64,000 bases of DNA from an uncultured Azospirillum sp. GTDB lineage: Bacteria; Pseudomonadota; Alphaproteobacteria; Azospirillales; Azospirillaceae. The notes under the pieces were generated by a model. The model was not told where the DNA came from, did no database searches, and saw only the letters and a program-made list of their open reading frames with translations. The position numbers were made by a program, and so were the translations under genes. The stretch spans positions 8,399-72,398 of the forward strand of contig NZ_CAMLJP010000013.1 of NCBI RefSeq assembly GCF_946480385.1, in the 5' to 3' direction. Position 1 is the stretch's first letter. Each line of letters opens with the position of its first letter. Shown piece by piece: positions 54,920 through 63,529 of this stretch.

Positions 54920-57900
54920 TCACTCCGCCGCCAGCGGCTGCGGGGCGGCGACCGGGGCGCGGAACGTCTCCAGCAGCTTGGCTTCCTTCGCCTTCGCCGC
55001 CGCCACGTTGCGGGCCTTCACCGGGCCATAGCCGCGCATCTCCATCGGCAGCGAGGCGATCTCCACCGCCAGAGCCAGCTTCTCGCGGGTCAGGCCGTTC
55101 AGCAACTCGCCCACCACCGCCTCGTAATCGGCGATCAGCTGGCGCTCCTGCCGGCGCTCGGCGGTGCGGCCGAACGGGTCCAGACGGGTGCCGCGCAGGC
55201 GCTTGCCCTTGGCCAGCAGACGCAGGGCGTGCAGCATCCACGGGCCGAACGTCTTCTTCTTCGGCTCGCCGCCCTCCTCGTCGGTCTCGCCCATCACCGG
55301 CGGGGCCATGTGGAAGGTCAGCTTCCAGTCGCCTTCGAACATGCGCTGCACATTCTCGACGAAGCCGCTGTCGGTGTAGAGGCGCGCCACCTCATACTCG
55401 TCCTTGTAGGCCATAAGCTTGAAGTGAGCGCGGGCGACCGCCTCGGTCAGCGCGGTGGAGCCGGGGACCTTCTGCTGCTCCGTCCGGCGGGTCCAGTCGA
55501 TCAGCGCGTGATAGCGGGCGGCATAGGCGGCATCCTGGTAACCGACCAGGAAGCGGTGGCGGCGGTCGATCACCTCCTCCAGGCTGCCGGACTGGCGGCG
55601 CTGATCGAGCAGCAGCGACTGCGCGGTCTGCACCACCTCTTGTGGCTTCGCGGCGGCCTCGACGGCGGCGAGATCAACGGCGGCGCGGCGGCCCCACTGG
55701 AAGGCGTCGAGGTTCAGCTTCACCGACACGCCGTTCAGCTCGATCGCCTTCAGGATCGACTCCTCGCTCAGCGGGATCAGCCCCTTCTGCCAAGCATAGC
55801 CCATCAGGAACGGGTTGGCGTAGATGCTGTCGCCCAGCAGCGCGGTGGCCAGCTTCGTGGCGTCGAAGGCATCGACATTGGCGTCGCCGCCGCAGGCCTT
55901 GCGGATATCGCCGACGAGGTCGCGCACCGGGATCACCATGTCCGGCTTCTTGATGAAGTCGGCGGTGATGCTGTCATGGGTGTTGATGACGGCGCGGGTG
56001 CGGCCGGCGGTCATCTTCGACAGGCCGTCGCCCGCCGCCGCGACGATCAGGTCACAGCCCAGCACCGCGTCGGCACCGCCGGCGGCGATGCGGACGGAGT
56101 GGATGTCCTCCGGCGTGTTGGCGATGCGGATGTGGCTGGTTACCGCGCCACCCTTCTGGGCGAGGCCGGTCATGTCGAGCACGCCGACGCCCTTGCCCTC
56201 GATGTGGGCGGCCATGCCCAGCAGCGCGCCGATGGTGACGACGCCGGTGCCGCCGACGCCGGTGACATACAGGCTCCAGGTCTTGTCGAAGGCCGGAATG
56301 ACTGGGGCGGGCAGGGCGGTGCCGTCCACCGACTTCGCCGCGGCCGGCTTCGGCTTGCGCAAGGACCCGCCTTCCACCGTCACGAAGCTGGGGCAGAAGC
56401 CCTTGGTGCAGGAATAGTCCTTGTTGCAGCTGGACTGGTCGATCTGGCGCTTGCGGCCGAACTCGGTCTCCTGCGGGATCACCGACACGCAGGACGATTT
56501 GGCCGAGCAGTCGCCGCAGCCTTCGCAGACCAGCTCGTTGATGACCACGCGCTTGGCCGGGTCGACCATCTTGCCGCGCTTGCGGCGGCGGCGCTTCTCG
56601 GTGGCGCAGGTCTGGTCATAGATCAGGACGCTGACGCCGGGGACCTCGCGCATTTCCTTCTGCACGCTGTCGAGGTCGTCGCGATGCTCGACGTTGGCGT
56701 ATTGCGGCAGGCCGCTGTTGATGCCGTACTTCTCCGGCTCGTCGGAGACGACGGTGATGCGCTGCACCCCCTCCGCCCGCAGGACATTGGCGATGGACTG
56801 CACCGTCAGCGTGCCGTCGAAGGGCTGGCCGCCGGTCATCGCGACGGCGTCGTTGAACAGGATCTTGTAGGTGATGTTCACCTTGGCGGCGATGGCCTGC
56901 CGGATCGCCAGGATGCCGGAATGGAAATAGGTGCCGTCGCCCAAATTGGCGAAGATGTGCTTTTCGTCGGTGAAGGCGGCCTGACCGACCCACGGCACGC
57001 CTTCGCCGCCCATCTGGGTGAAGGTGTCGGTCGAGCGGTCGAGCCACGTCGCCATGTAATGGCAGCCGATGCCGCCCAGCGCCCGGCTTCCCTCCGGCAC
57101 GACGGTGGAGGTGTTGTGCGGGCAGCCGGAGCAGAAGGTCGGCTTGCGCACCACGCGCGCCACATGGGCCTTCTGCTTCTCCTGCGCGTCGAGGAAGGCG
57201 ATGCGGCGGACGAGATTCTCGTTGTCGATGAAGCGCTGCAGGCGGCGGCCGATCACCACGGCGATCTGGGCCGGCGTCAGTTCGCCGGCGCTCGGCAGGA
57301 TCCACTCGCCCTGTTCGTCGAACTTGCCGACCACCTTCGGGCGGACGTCGGGGTTCCAGTTGTACAGCTGTTCCTTCAGCTGGTTCTCGATGACCGCGCG
57401 CTTCTCCTCGACCACGACGATCTCTTCCAGACCCTCGGCGAAGTGGCGGACGCCGTCACGCTCCAGCGGCCAGGGCATGCCGACCTTGTAGACGGTGATG
57501 CCCCAGTCGGCCGCCATCTCCTCGGTGATGCCCAGCTCGTCGAAGGCCTGGCGGACGTCGAGATAGCTCTTGCCGGTGGTGACGATGCCGAAGCGCGGAC
57601 GCGGGCTCTCCATCACCACCTTGTCCAGCTTGTTGGCACGCGCGAACGCCAGGGCGGCGTACAGCTTGTGCTTCATCAGCCGGTGTTCCTGCTCCAGCGG
57701 CGGGTCGGGCCAGCGGATGTTCAGGCCGCCCGGCGGCATCGGGAAGTCGGCGGGGATGACCGGGGACACGCGGTGCGGGTCGATATAGACCGACGCCGAG
57801 GTGTCCACCGTCTCCGCGATCGTCTTCATGGCGATCCAGCAGCCGGAGAAGCGGCTCATCTGCCAGCCGATCAGGCCGTAATCCAGGATCTCCTGCACCC

Positions 57901-58423
57901 CCGACGGGTTCAGCACCGGGATCATGGCGTGCATGTAGGCGTGTTCGGACTGGTGCGGGAAGGTGGAGGATTTGCAGTTGTGGTCGTCGCCGGTCAGCAC
58001 CAGCACGCCGCCGTGCTTGGACGTGCCGGCCGCGTTGGCATGCTTGAACACGTCGCCGGAGCGGTCGACGCCGGGGCCCTTGCCGTACCACATGGCGAAG
58101 ACGCCGTCATACTTGGCGCCCTTGAACATGCCGACCTGCTGGCTGCCCCAGACGGCGGTGGCGCCAAGCTCCTCGTTCACGCCGGGCTGGAACTGGATGT
58201 GGTTCTTTTCCAGGAACTTGCGGGCGTTCCACAGATTCTGGTCGAAGCCGCCCAGCGGCGAGCCGCGATAGCCGGAAATGAAGCAGCCGGTGTTCAGTCC
58301 GGCGGCGAGATCGCGCTGGCGCTGCATCATCGGCAGGCGCACCAGCGCCTGGGTGCCGGTGAGGTAAACGCGACCCTCTTCCAGCGCGTACTTGTCTTCC
58401 AGTGAGACAGTTGCGAGCGCCAT
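54920..58423 (-). CDS. Fused indolepyruvate:ferredoxin oxidoreductase
   Basis: The 1167-residue protein unites the α, ferredoxin-like and γ parts in one chain. The N-terminal part has YLTGTQALVRLPMMQRQRDLAAGLNTGCFISGYRGSPLGG; the TPP-binding domain has the FCSGCPHNTS and FANLGDGTYFHSGILAIRQAI blocks; [4Fe-4S] cysteines occur in CEGCGDCSAKSSC and CNKDYSCTKGFC; and the γ-like domain has YVTGVGGTGVVTIGALLGMAAHIEGKG. It oxidises aryl pyruvates (from Trp, Phe, Tyr) to aryl acetyl-CoA with ferredoxin. In Azospirillum-like bacteria this would compete for indolepyruvate, an auxin precursor; that link is inference. Monocistronic. Confidence 0.94.
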   Translation of the reverse strand: MALATVSLEDKYALEEGRVYLTGTQALVRLPMMQRQRDLAAGLNTGCFISGYRGSPLGGFDQNLWNARKFLEKNHIQFQPGVNEELGATAVWGSQQVGMFKGAKYDGVFAMWYGKGPGVDRSGDVFKHANAAGTSKHGGVLVLTGDDHNCKSSTFPHQSEHAYMHAMIPVLNPSGVQEILDYGLIGWQMSRFSGCWIAMKTIAETVDTSASVYIDPHRVSPVIPADFPMPPGGLNIRWPDPPLEQEHRLMKHKLYAALAFARANKLDKVVMESPRPRFGIVTTGKSYLDVRQAFDELGITEEMAADWGITVYKVGMPWPLERDGVRHFAEGLEEIVVVEEKRAVIENQLKEQLYNWNPDVRPKVVGKFDEQGEWILPSAGELTPAQIAVVIGRRLQRFIDNENLVRRIAFLDAQEKQKAHVARVVRKPTFCSGCPHNTSTVVPEGSRALGGIGCHYMATWLDRSTDTFTQMGGEGVPWVGQAAFTDEKHIFANLGDGTYFHSGILAIRQAIAAKVNITYKILFNDAVAMTGGQPFDGTLTVQSIANVLRAEGVQRITVVSDEPEKYGINSGLPQYANVEHRDDLDSVQKEMREVPGVSVLIYDQTCATEKRRRRKRGKMVDPAKRVVINELVCEGCGDCSAKSSCVSVIPQETEFGRKRQIDQSSCNKDYSCTKGFCPSFVTVEGGSLRKPKPAAAKSVDGTALPAPVIPAFDKTWSLYVTGVGGTGVVTIGALLGMAAHIEGKGVGVLDMTGLAQKGGAVTSHIRIANTPEDIHSVRIAAGGADAVLGCDLIVAAAGDGLSKMTAGRTRAVINTHDSITADFIKKPDMVIPVRDLVGDIRKACGGDANVDAFDATKLATALLGDSIYANPFLMGYAWQKGLIPLSEESILKAIELNGVSVKLNLDAFQWGRRAAVDLAAVEAAAKPQEVVQTAQSLLLDQRRQSGSLEEVIDRRHRFLVGYQDAAYAARYHALIDWTRRTEQQKVPGSTALTEAVARAHFKLMAYKDEYEVARLYTDSGFVENVQRMFEGDWKLTFHMAPPVMGETDEEGGEPKKKTFGPWMLHALRLLAKGKRLRGTRLDPFGRTAERRQERQLIADYEAVVGELLNGLTREKLALAVEIASLPMEMRGYGPVKARNVAAAKAKEAKLLETFRAPVAAPQPLAAE

Positions 58424-58503
58424 TCTTCATTCCCTCCCATCGGTCGGCAGCCTGGCAAACTCCGGTCCGGAGTGCTGGGGCGTCGATTTGTTCGCTGGGC
58501 AAA

Positions 58504-58532
58504 AAGGTAATGAAGGCTGTCTTATATCGCAA
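58504..58532 (-). promoter_or_regulatory. Promoter candidate for the oxidoreductase gene
   Basis: On the minus strand TTGCGA (58532-58527), a 17-base spacer and TACCTT (58509-58504) form a moderate housekeeping-type match about 80 bases before the start codon. The 258-base gap around it is otherwise unassigned. Confidence 0.3.
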
Positions 58533-58681
58533 CGCCCGCGGCCGGCCGGATCGCAAAAAGCAAGGATCGGCCGGCAACCGGCGGTCTTCCGTAACGGAGC
58601 GTATGGAATGCCCTGCCTTGCGGAAATTCCCGCTCCGCTTCCTTCTCGCCCAGAGCCTGTCCAAGCGATATGGGGATGGAC

Positions 58682-59746
58682 TCAGCGGCCGGTGAGGGGG
58701 GATTTGCCCGGAGGGGTCGGGCTGCCGCCTTCGGGCCAGCTGCCGAAGTCGGAGTGGCCGCGCGCGGCCAGGGTGCGGACGCTGGCGCGCAGCGTGCGGA
58801 TCAGGCACAGCGCCACCGCCATCGACTGGGTGCTGCCGTCCGACCCCACCAGCCAGCGCAAGGCGGCGGCATGGGCCTGCAGGGCGTCGGTATAGCCCTC
58901 GACATCCGGCTCCACCCAGGTGACGCAGGTGGACAGCGACGCGACGATGGAGGACGCGGCGGAATCGCCGGCGGCGGCGATCTGCAGATCGGACAGGGCG
59001 TGGCGCAGCCGGCTGCCGATCGGGTCGGGCCGGTCGATGGCCGCCTCCAGCTTGTCGAGTGCCAGCAGCAGCCGGACCCGCTTCGGATCGTCGCTGCGCA
59101 TGGTCGCGGCGCTGCGATCCGGCGGCGTCACGGATGCCGGGGCGGCGGCCGGCGGCATCGGAGGCGGCAGCTGCGCCGCCCCGCTGGCGACCGGGCGCGG
59201 CGCCGACGGCCGGGGGGAGGGCAGGCCGGCGGGGGAGATGCCGCCCTGGTCGGCCGGGCGTGCGGAGTCCGGACGGCTTTCGTTGCGGCTCGCCGTTCCA
59301 TCGGTGGTCCCGCTTGCTGCCCCACCGGTCGCCGTGCGCGGCGTGCCGTCGCGGCGGTTCAGCACCGCATCGATGCGCCGGGCCAGCGTGGCGGCCGGTA
59401 CCGGCTTGGCCAGCACGGAATCGGCGCCGGCATCCCAGGCATTGCGCACGGTGGCGAGGTCGGCGTTGGCGGTCAGCACGATGATCGGCATGTTGGGCCG
59501 CAGGCTGCCCGGCGACTGGCGGATCCACTGGATCAGCTGCGCGCCGCCCACCGGCTCCATCACCCAGTCGGTCACCATCAGGTCGAACACCTCGCGCCGC
59601 AGGGCGTCCTTGGCCTCCTGCCCGTTGGCGACCGCGGTGATCTGGCCGACGCCCCAAAGCCCCAGCATGTCCTTCAACGCCCGCTGCAGCAGCGGATTGT
59701 CGTCGACAATCAGGATCTTGACGGGGGAGGCGGGACGCTTCGTCAT
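58682..59746 (-). CDS. Receiver-domain protein with C-terminal helical domain
   Basis: The 354-residue protein begins with a receiver (about 8-130): Asp15-Asp16 (ILIVDDN), phosphoacceptor Asp60 (MVTDWVMEPVGG), Thr in IVLTANA, Lys in VLAKPV. A Pro/Ala/Arg-rich linker (130-210) follows, then a helical domain (DDPKRVRLLLALDKLEAAIDRPDPIGSRLRHALSDLQ... and AVALCLIRTLRASVRTLAARG) that I do not recognise. No DNA-binding motif. ATG 59746 was chosen because receiver homology begins at once after it. A diguanylate-type output is absent. Confidence 0.88.
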   Translation of the reverse strand: MTKRPASPVKILIVDDNPLLQRALKDMLGLWGVGQITAVANGQEAKDALRREVFDLMVTDWVMEPVGGAQLIQWIRQSPGSLRPNMPIIVLTANADLATVRNAWDAGADSVLAKPVPAATLARRIDAVLNRRDGTPRTATGGAASGTTDGTASRNESRPDSARPADQGGISPAGLPSPRPSAPRPVASGAAQLPPPMPPAAAPASVTPPDRSAATMRSDDPKRVRLLLALDKLEAAIDRPDPIGSRLRHALSDLQIAAAGDSAASSIVASLSTCVTWVEPDVEGYTDALQAHAAALRWLVGSDGSTQSMAVALCLIRTLRASVRTLAARGHSDFGSWPEGGSPTPPGKSPLTGR

Positions 59747-60028
59747 GGAGTGGTTCCGATGATGCGGCTGTGTCTGTCCCCATATCCGCCTCGCCCCGCT
59801 CCTTTTCATGGGAGGGGGACGGGTAAGCGACCAATGAGACGCCCGATGCGCCGTTGGGTGGGCCGGGTTATCCCCTGAGCCGTTCGAAAGGGTAGCCGGC
59901 CCGCGGAACCACCCCTTTCGATGCGCAGCCATGGATGCGGCGCATATCAGGAAATTCTTATGACTGTGGACGCGCCGCGGTCGCGCTCCTATGATTCCCC
60001 CCGGTTTCCTATGGGAAAGGGCGGTACG

Positions 60029-60685
60029 ATGGATGGCGGTTGCGGTGGTGGAACCTGTGGCGGTGGCGCCTGTGGCGGTGTGTCTGGCCGTCCGTCCGGT
60101 GGGCCGGACGACCTGAAGCACACGATGCGGATGGCGATGGTGGTGAACGGGCTGCTCGGCGCCCTGCTGCTCACCGCCGCCGACGCGACGCAGGCGGTGT
60201 CGCTTTGGGCGGCGGCGCTGCTGGTGCTGAACCACGCCGCGGGTCATGCCGTGACCCTGGTGGGCATGGGGCAGCGGCCCGAGCTGCGCACGCGGTTGTC
60301 GATGCTGCAGGGAGTGGCGCTTGCCGTCGTCGCCGTGGCTCTGGTGGTGACGGCGGGGCGCAGCATCGCCGGCATGACGATCCCCGACGTGCCGCTCGCC
60401 AGCCTTGCCGTTCTGCTGGCCATCGGCGTGACGGTGGCGACCGCGACCCTGCTGTTCGCCAACCGGCGCGGCACGCTGACCCTGCGGGCGATCTGGCTCT
60501 GCTCGCGCAAGGACGTTCTGCCGCTCGCCGCCGGTCTGGTCGGGCTGGCGGCAAGCTGGCTTCTGCTGGACGGCGCGCCCGATGCGTTGGTCGGCGCCGG
60601 CGTGGCGGCGGTTCTGCTGGCCGGTGCCTGGGGGCTGCTGCGCGGCGGGGTGGCGGGGGAGGGGAAGTCCGCGCCGCTGCGTTAG
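60029..60685 (+). CDS. CDF-like membrane protein with Cys/Gly metal-binding head
   Basis: ATG 60029 follows GGAAAGGG by about 8 bases; upstream in-frame ATGs at 60011 and 59960 are possible. The 218-residue product starts MDGGCGGGTCGGGACGG, a likely metal-binding head, then has about six hydrophobic segments (MRMAMVVNGLLGALLLTA; LWAAALLVLNHAAGHAVTLV; LQGVALAVVAVALVV). This resembles cation-diffusion-facilitator relatives that start with a CCGG-type head. The His and Asp residues of the CDF transport site are only partly visible (NHAAGH). A heavy-metal transporter or its degenerate relative is likely. Confidence 0.7.
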   Translation: MDGGCGGGTCGGGACGGVSGRPSGGPDDLKHTMRMAMVVNGLLGALLLTAADATQAVSLWAAALLVLNHAAGHAVTLVGMGQRPELRTRLSMLQGVALAVVAVALVVTAGRSIAGMTIPDVPLASLAVLLAIGVTVATATLLFANRRGTLTLRAIWLCSRKDVLPLAAGLVGLAASWLLLDGAPDALVGAGVAAVLLAGAWGLLRGGVAGEGKSAPLR

Positions 60686-60707
60686 CCCCCCGCCCGCAAC
60701 ACCCCCC

Positions 60708-61979
60708 TTACGACCGCTGCCGCAACCGCTCCAGCAGCCCCTTGGTGGCGAAGCCGTCCGGGATTTCCCCGATGGACGCCTGGAACCGTCGCACCGCGTT
60801 GCGCGTGTTGGCTCCGATGATGCCGTCGGCCGCGCCCGGTTCCATGCCCAGCGCCGCGAGCCGCTGTTGCAGATCGATGCGTTCGTCGCGGCTCAGCGCC
60901 TGTTCCTCGCGCGGCCAGCTGCCGCGGACGCCGGGCTTGCCGGTCATGCGGTCGGCCAGCAGGGCGACGGCCAGCGAATAGCTGGTCGACGGGTTGTAGC
61001 GCATGATCGCGCGGAAATTGTCGCGCACCAGGAAGGCCGGCCCGCGATGCCCGGCCAGCACCAGCACCGACGCCGTTCCCTCGCCGTCCAGCTCGCTGCC
61101 GTCCAGCGGACGCACGCCCAGCCGGCGCCATTCCGACAGCGGCTTGGTGATGCTCAGCTCCGCCTGATCGTAGGGGAAGCCGTCGGGCAGCCGCACCTCC
61201 TGCCCCCAGGGCTCGCCCGGCCGCCAGCCGTTGGCGAGCACGAACTTGGCGGTGGAGGCCAGCACGTCGGGCATGCTGCCCCAGATGTCGCGATGTCCGT
61301 CGCCGTCCTCGTCCACCGCGTTGCGCAGGAAGACGGTCGGCATGAACTGGGTCTGCCCCATGGCCCCGGCCCAGGAGCCGCTCATCCGTTCCGGCGCGAT
61401 GTCGCCGGAATCGAGGATGCGCAGGGCCGCCAGCAGTTCCGAGCGGAAATAGGCGGCGCGGCGGCCCTCGAAGGCCAACGTCGTCAGCGCGTCGATGACC
61501 GAGAAATTGCCGGTGGACTTGCCGAAATCGGACTCCACCCCCCAGAAGGCGACCAGGATCTCCCCCGGCACGCCGGTGCGGCGGGTGATGCGGGAAAGCA
61601 ACGCCGCATGCTCCTGCAGCTTCTGCCGGCCGTCCTGGACGCGCTTTTCATTCACGGCGCTGTCCAAATACTGCCACACTTGCCGGGTGAACTCGGGCTG
61701 GGCCGAGTCCAGCTCCACGACGCGGTCGGACAGCTTCACCCGCTGGAAGGCGCGGTCGAAGGTCTGCGGACGGATGCCCTGGCTCAGCGCTTCGGCGCGC
61801 AGCGCCGCCAGCCATTCGGCGAAGGAGACGGACTGCTGCGCCGCCGCCGCCGGGGCCGGGATGGCGGCAGCCGTCGGGGTGCCGGAGACGACCGGAGCGG
61901 TGGCCCCGGTGCTCTGGCAGCCGGCCATCAGCAGGGTGGCGAGAAGGAGGCGGGCGGGATGACGGAACGGGACTCGCAT
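60708..61979 (-). CDS. Lytic murein transglycosylase (MltB type) with peptidoglycan-binding tail
   Basis: The 423-residue lipoprotein has a signal and lipobox LLMAGC (Cys21), an SLT_2/MltB catalytic domain with the catalytic Glu in LVAFWGVESDFGKSTG, SGSWAGAMGQTQFMPT and DIWGSMPDVLASTAKFV, and a C-terminal PG_binding_1 domain (LQQRLAALGMEPGAADGIIGANTRNAVRRFQASIGEIPDGFATKGLLERL). It cleaves peptidoglycan, leaving 1,6-anhydro ends, at the outer-membrane face. It is 35 kb from the T6SS genes and most likely serves general wall turnover. Confidence 0.95.
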   Translation of the reverse strand: MRVPFRHPARLLLATLLMAGCQSTGATAPVVSGTPTAAAIPAPAAAAQQSVSFAEWLAALRAEALSQGIRPQTFDRAFQRVKLSDRVVELDSAQPEFTRQVWQYLDSAVNEKRVQDGRQKLQEHAALLSRITRRTGVPGEILVAFWGVESDFGKSTGNFSVIDALTTLAFEGRRAAYFRSELLAALRILDSGDIAPERMSGSWAGAMGQTQFMPTVFLRNAVDEDGDGHRDIWGSMPDVLASTAKFVLANGWRPGEPWGQEVRLPDGFPYDQAELSITKPLSEWRRLGVRPLDGSELDGEGTASVLVLAGHRGPAFLVRDNFRAIMRYNPSTSYSLAVALLADRMTGKPGVRGSWPREEQALSRDERIDLQQRLAALGMEPGAADGIIGANTRNAVRRFQASIGEIPDGFATKGLLERLRQRS

Positions 61980-62156
61980 GCGCTCGACCGTGATCGGAGG
62001 GGGAACCGGGGCGTGACCCTAAGGCTCCCGGCTGCGACGCTCAACCGACAAATGGACGCGTCCGGGGCAGAACCCCCGATTGCGGGGGCGGCACGCTTGC
62101 AGGGCCGGCGGACCGGTCCATATCAAAATCCAACGCAACGCTTTCGCAATTCCCGT

Positions 62157-62178
62157 CCGGCGGGTCTCCGCCCGCCGG
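62157..62178. other. Perfect hairpin in a 377-base non-coding gap
   Basis: CCGGCGGG-N6-CCCGCCGG forms an 8-bp stem in the gap (61980-62356) between the transglycosylase and glycosyltransferase genes. No T-run follows. Apart from this hairpin and the EcfG-type promoter at 62235, the gap holds no gene or repeat that I can see. Confidence 0.45.
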
Positions 62179-62234
62179 TGCCGATCCCGGAAAGACCGGT
62201 TCCCGGCAAGGATGACGGGACGGGAGCGAGATCC

Positions 62235-62260
62235 GGAACACCGCCTTCCTCAATCGCGTT
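62235..62260 (+). promoter_or_regulatory. Strong EcfG-type promoter match for the glycosyltransferase gene
   Basis: GGAAC (62235-62239), a 17-base spacer and CGTT (62257-62260) match the alphaproteobacterial general-stress sigma consensus exactly. It lies about 97 bases before ATG 62357 and points toward that gene. Confidence 0.6.
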
Positions 62261-62356
62261 GAACTGGAGGCGCTTCGATCCGGAAACCGCATCGATCGGG
62301 TGCCGCTTCGACGAAGAGGCCGCCTTCTGTCACGGAACGCCAAGGGTGCCGTCGCC

Positions 62357-63424
62357 ATGAAAATCGTGATCTTCGGCTTGACCAACGGGTATCGCCAGGA
62401 TGGCGGGCACAGATCGCGCTGGCGTGCCCTGATCCAGGCGCTGGCGATCCGCGGCCACCGGGTCGTCGCGGTCGAACGCAGCGGCCCGGATGCGCCGACG
62501 CCCTGGACGATCCCCGGCGGCGACGTGCTGTCCTACGGCGCCTGGGACGATGTCGCGGTGGAGGCGGCGGCGCAGGCCGACGATGCCGGGGTGGCGCTGG
62601 TGGTGGCGCAAGGGCCGGATGCCCGCCGTGCCGCCGACCTCGTCCGCCACTCCAAGGCGCCGCGCCGCGTGCTCTACGACCCCGAAGCGGCGGTCAGCCT
62701 GACCGCGCTGGAGGCGGGGGAGAGCGTGGCCCATCTGCCGGCCGACGGGCTGGGCGGCTTCGACATGGTGCTCGCCTCCTGCGGCGGGCCGGCGCTGGAC
62801 CGCTACCGCGCCAAGGCCGGGGCGGAGTCGGTGGCCCCGCTCTATCCCTGGATCGTGCCGGAGGCGGACAAGCCCGGCGACTTCAAGCGGGAGTATCTGG
62901 GCGATCTCTGCTGCATCGTCGGCGGGCCGGACGGCATCCGCGAGGGGCTGGACCGCTTCTTCATCGATCCCGCCCAACGGCTGACCCGCCGTCGTTTCGT
63001 TCTGGTCGGCGCCGACCTGCCGGACGGCGTGCCGCGCGCGTCCAACATCCTGACCTTCCCTGATCTCGACCCGGCGCAGCATGCCGACGTGCTCGCTTCG
63101 GCCAGCCTTGCGCTGACGCTGGCCCGCGACGACGAGCGCAGGATCGGCTGGTGTCCGTCCGACCGGCTGTTCCTGGCCGCCGCCTGCGGCTCCGCCATCG
63201 TCGCCGACCAGTGGGAGGGGCTGGACAGCTTCTTCGAACCCGGACGCGAAATCCTGGTGGCCGCCCAGACCGACGACGTCACCACGGCGATGATGCTGCC
63301 GCGCAACCACCTGACCGACCTCGGCCGCCGGGCGCGCAAGCGGGTGCTGGCCGAACACAGTGCCGAACGCCGCGTGCAGGAACTGCGCGGCATCCTCGAC
63401 CTGAAGGGCGGCGGCGACGACTGA
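62357..63424 (+). CDS. Glycosyltransferase-like protein (CgeB-type)
   Basis: The 355-residue product starts MKIVIFGLTNGYRQDGGHRSRWRALIQAL, a GT-B-like N-terminus (the upstream open frame lacks coding character). The C-terminal half has PDLDPAQHADVLASASLALTLARDDERRIGWCPSDRLFLAAACGSAIVADQWEGLDSFFEPGREI, the pattern of CgeB-like glycosyltransferase domains. No membrane segment. It may make a surface sugar or protect cells in stress, given the promoter type; substrate unknown. Confidence 0.8.
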   Translation: MKIVIFGLTNGYRQDGGHRSRWRALIQALAIRGHRVVAVERSGPDAPTPWTIPGGDVLSYGAWDDVAVEAAAQADDAGVALVVAQGPDARRAADLVRHSKAPRRVLYDPEAAVSLTALEAGESVAHLPADGLGGFDMVLASCGGPALDRYRAKAGAESVAPLYPWIVPEADKPGDFKREYLGDLCCIVGGPDGIREGLDRFFIDPAQRLTRRRFVLVGADLPDGVPRASNILTFPDLDPAQHADVLASASLALTLARDDERRIGWCPSDRLFLAAACGSAIVADQWEGLDSFFEPGREILVAAQTDDVTTAMMLPRNHLTDLGRRARKRVLAEHSAERRVQELRGILDLKGGGDD

Positions 63425-63428
63425 CGGC

Positions 63429-63452
63429 GCCATACTCAACGCCATACTCAAC
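63429..63452. repeat. Two perfect tandem copies of a 12-bp unit
   Basis: GCCATACTCAAC occurs twice in a row directly after the glycosyltransferase stop. It is probably a simple slippage duplication with no clear role. Confidence 0.7.
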
Positions 63453-63467
63453 GGGAGTGCACAAGAG

Positions 63468-63500
63468 CGGGGAGCGGGCTATGGTCCGCTCCCCGTTTCG
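63468..63500 (+). terminator. Intrinsic terminator after the glycosyltransferase gene
   Basis: CGGGGAGCGG (63468-63477) pairs perfectly with CCGCTCCCCG (63486-63495) over an 8-base loop, followed by TTTCGTTT. The T-run is broken, so strength is moderate. Confidence 0.75.
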
Positions 63501-63529
63501 TTTGCGCCAGATCAGGGAGCCACCCGCCG

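Noticed and set aside
55229..58405. A 1058-codon plus-strand open frame
   Set aside because: It is an antisense shadow of the fused indolepyruvate oxidoreductase, whose motifs are unmistakable.
60708..61979. The MltB-type transglycosylase as a T6SS wall-cutting helper
   Set aside because: It lies 28 kb beyond tssK among unrelated genes and has the usual housekeeping domain set.
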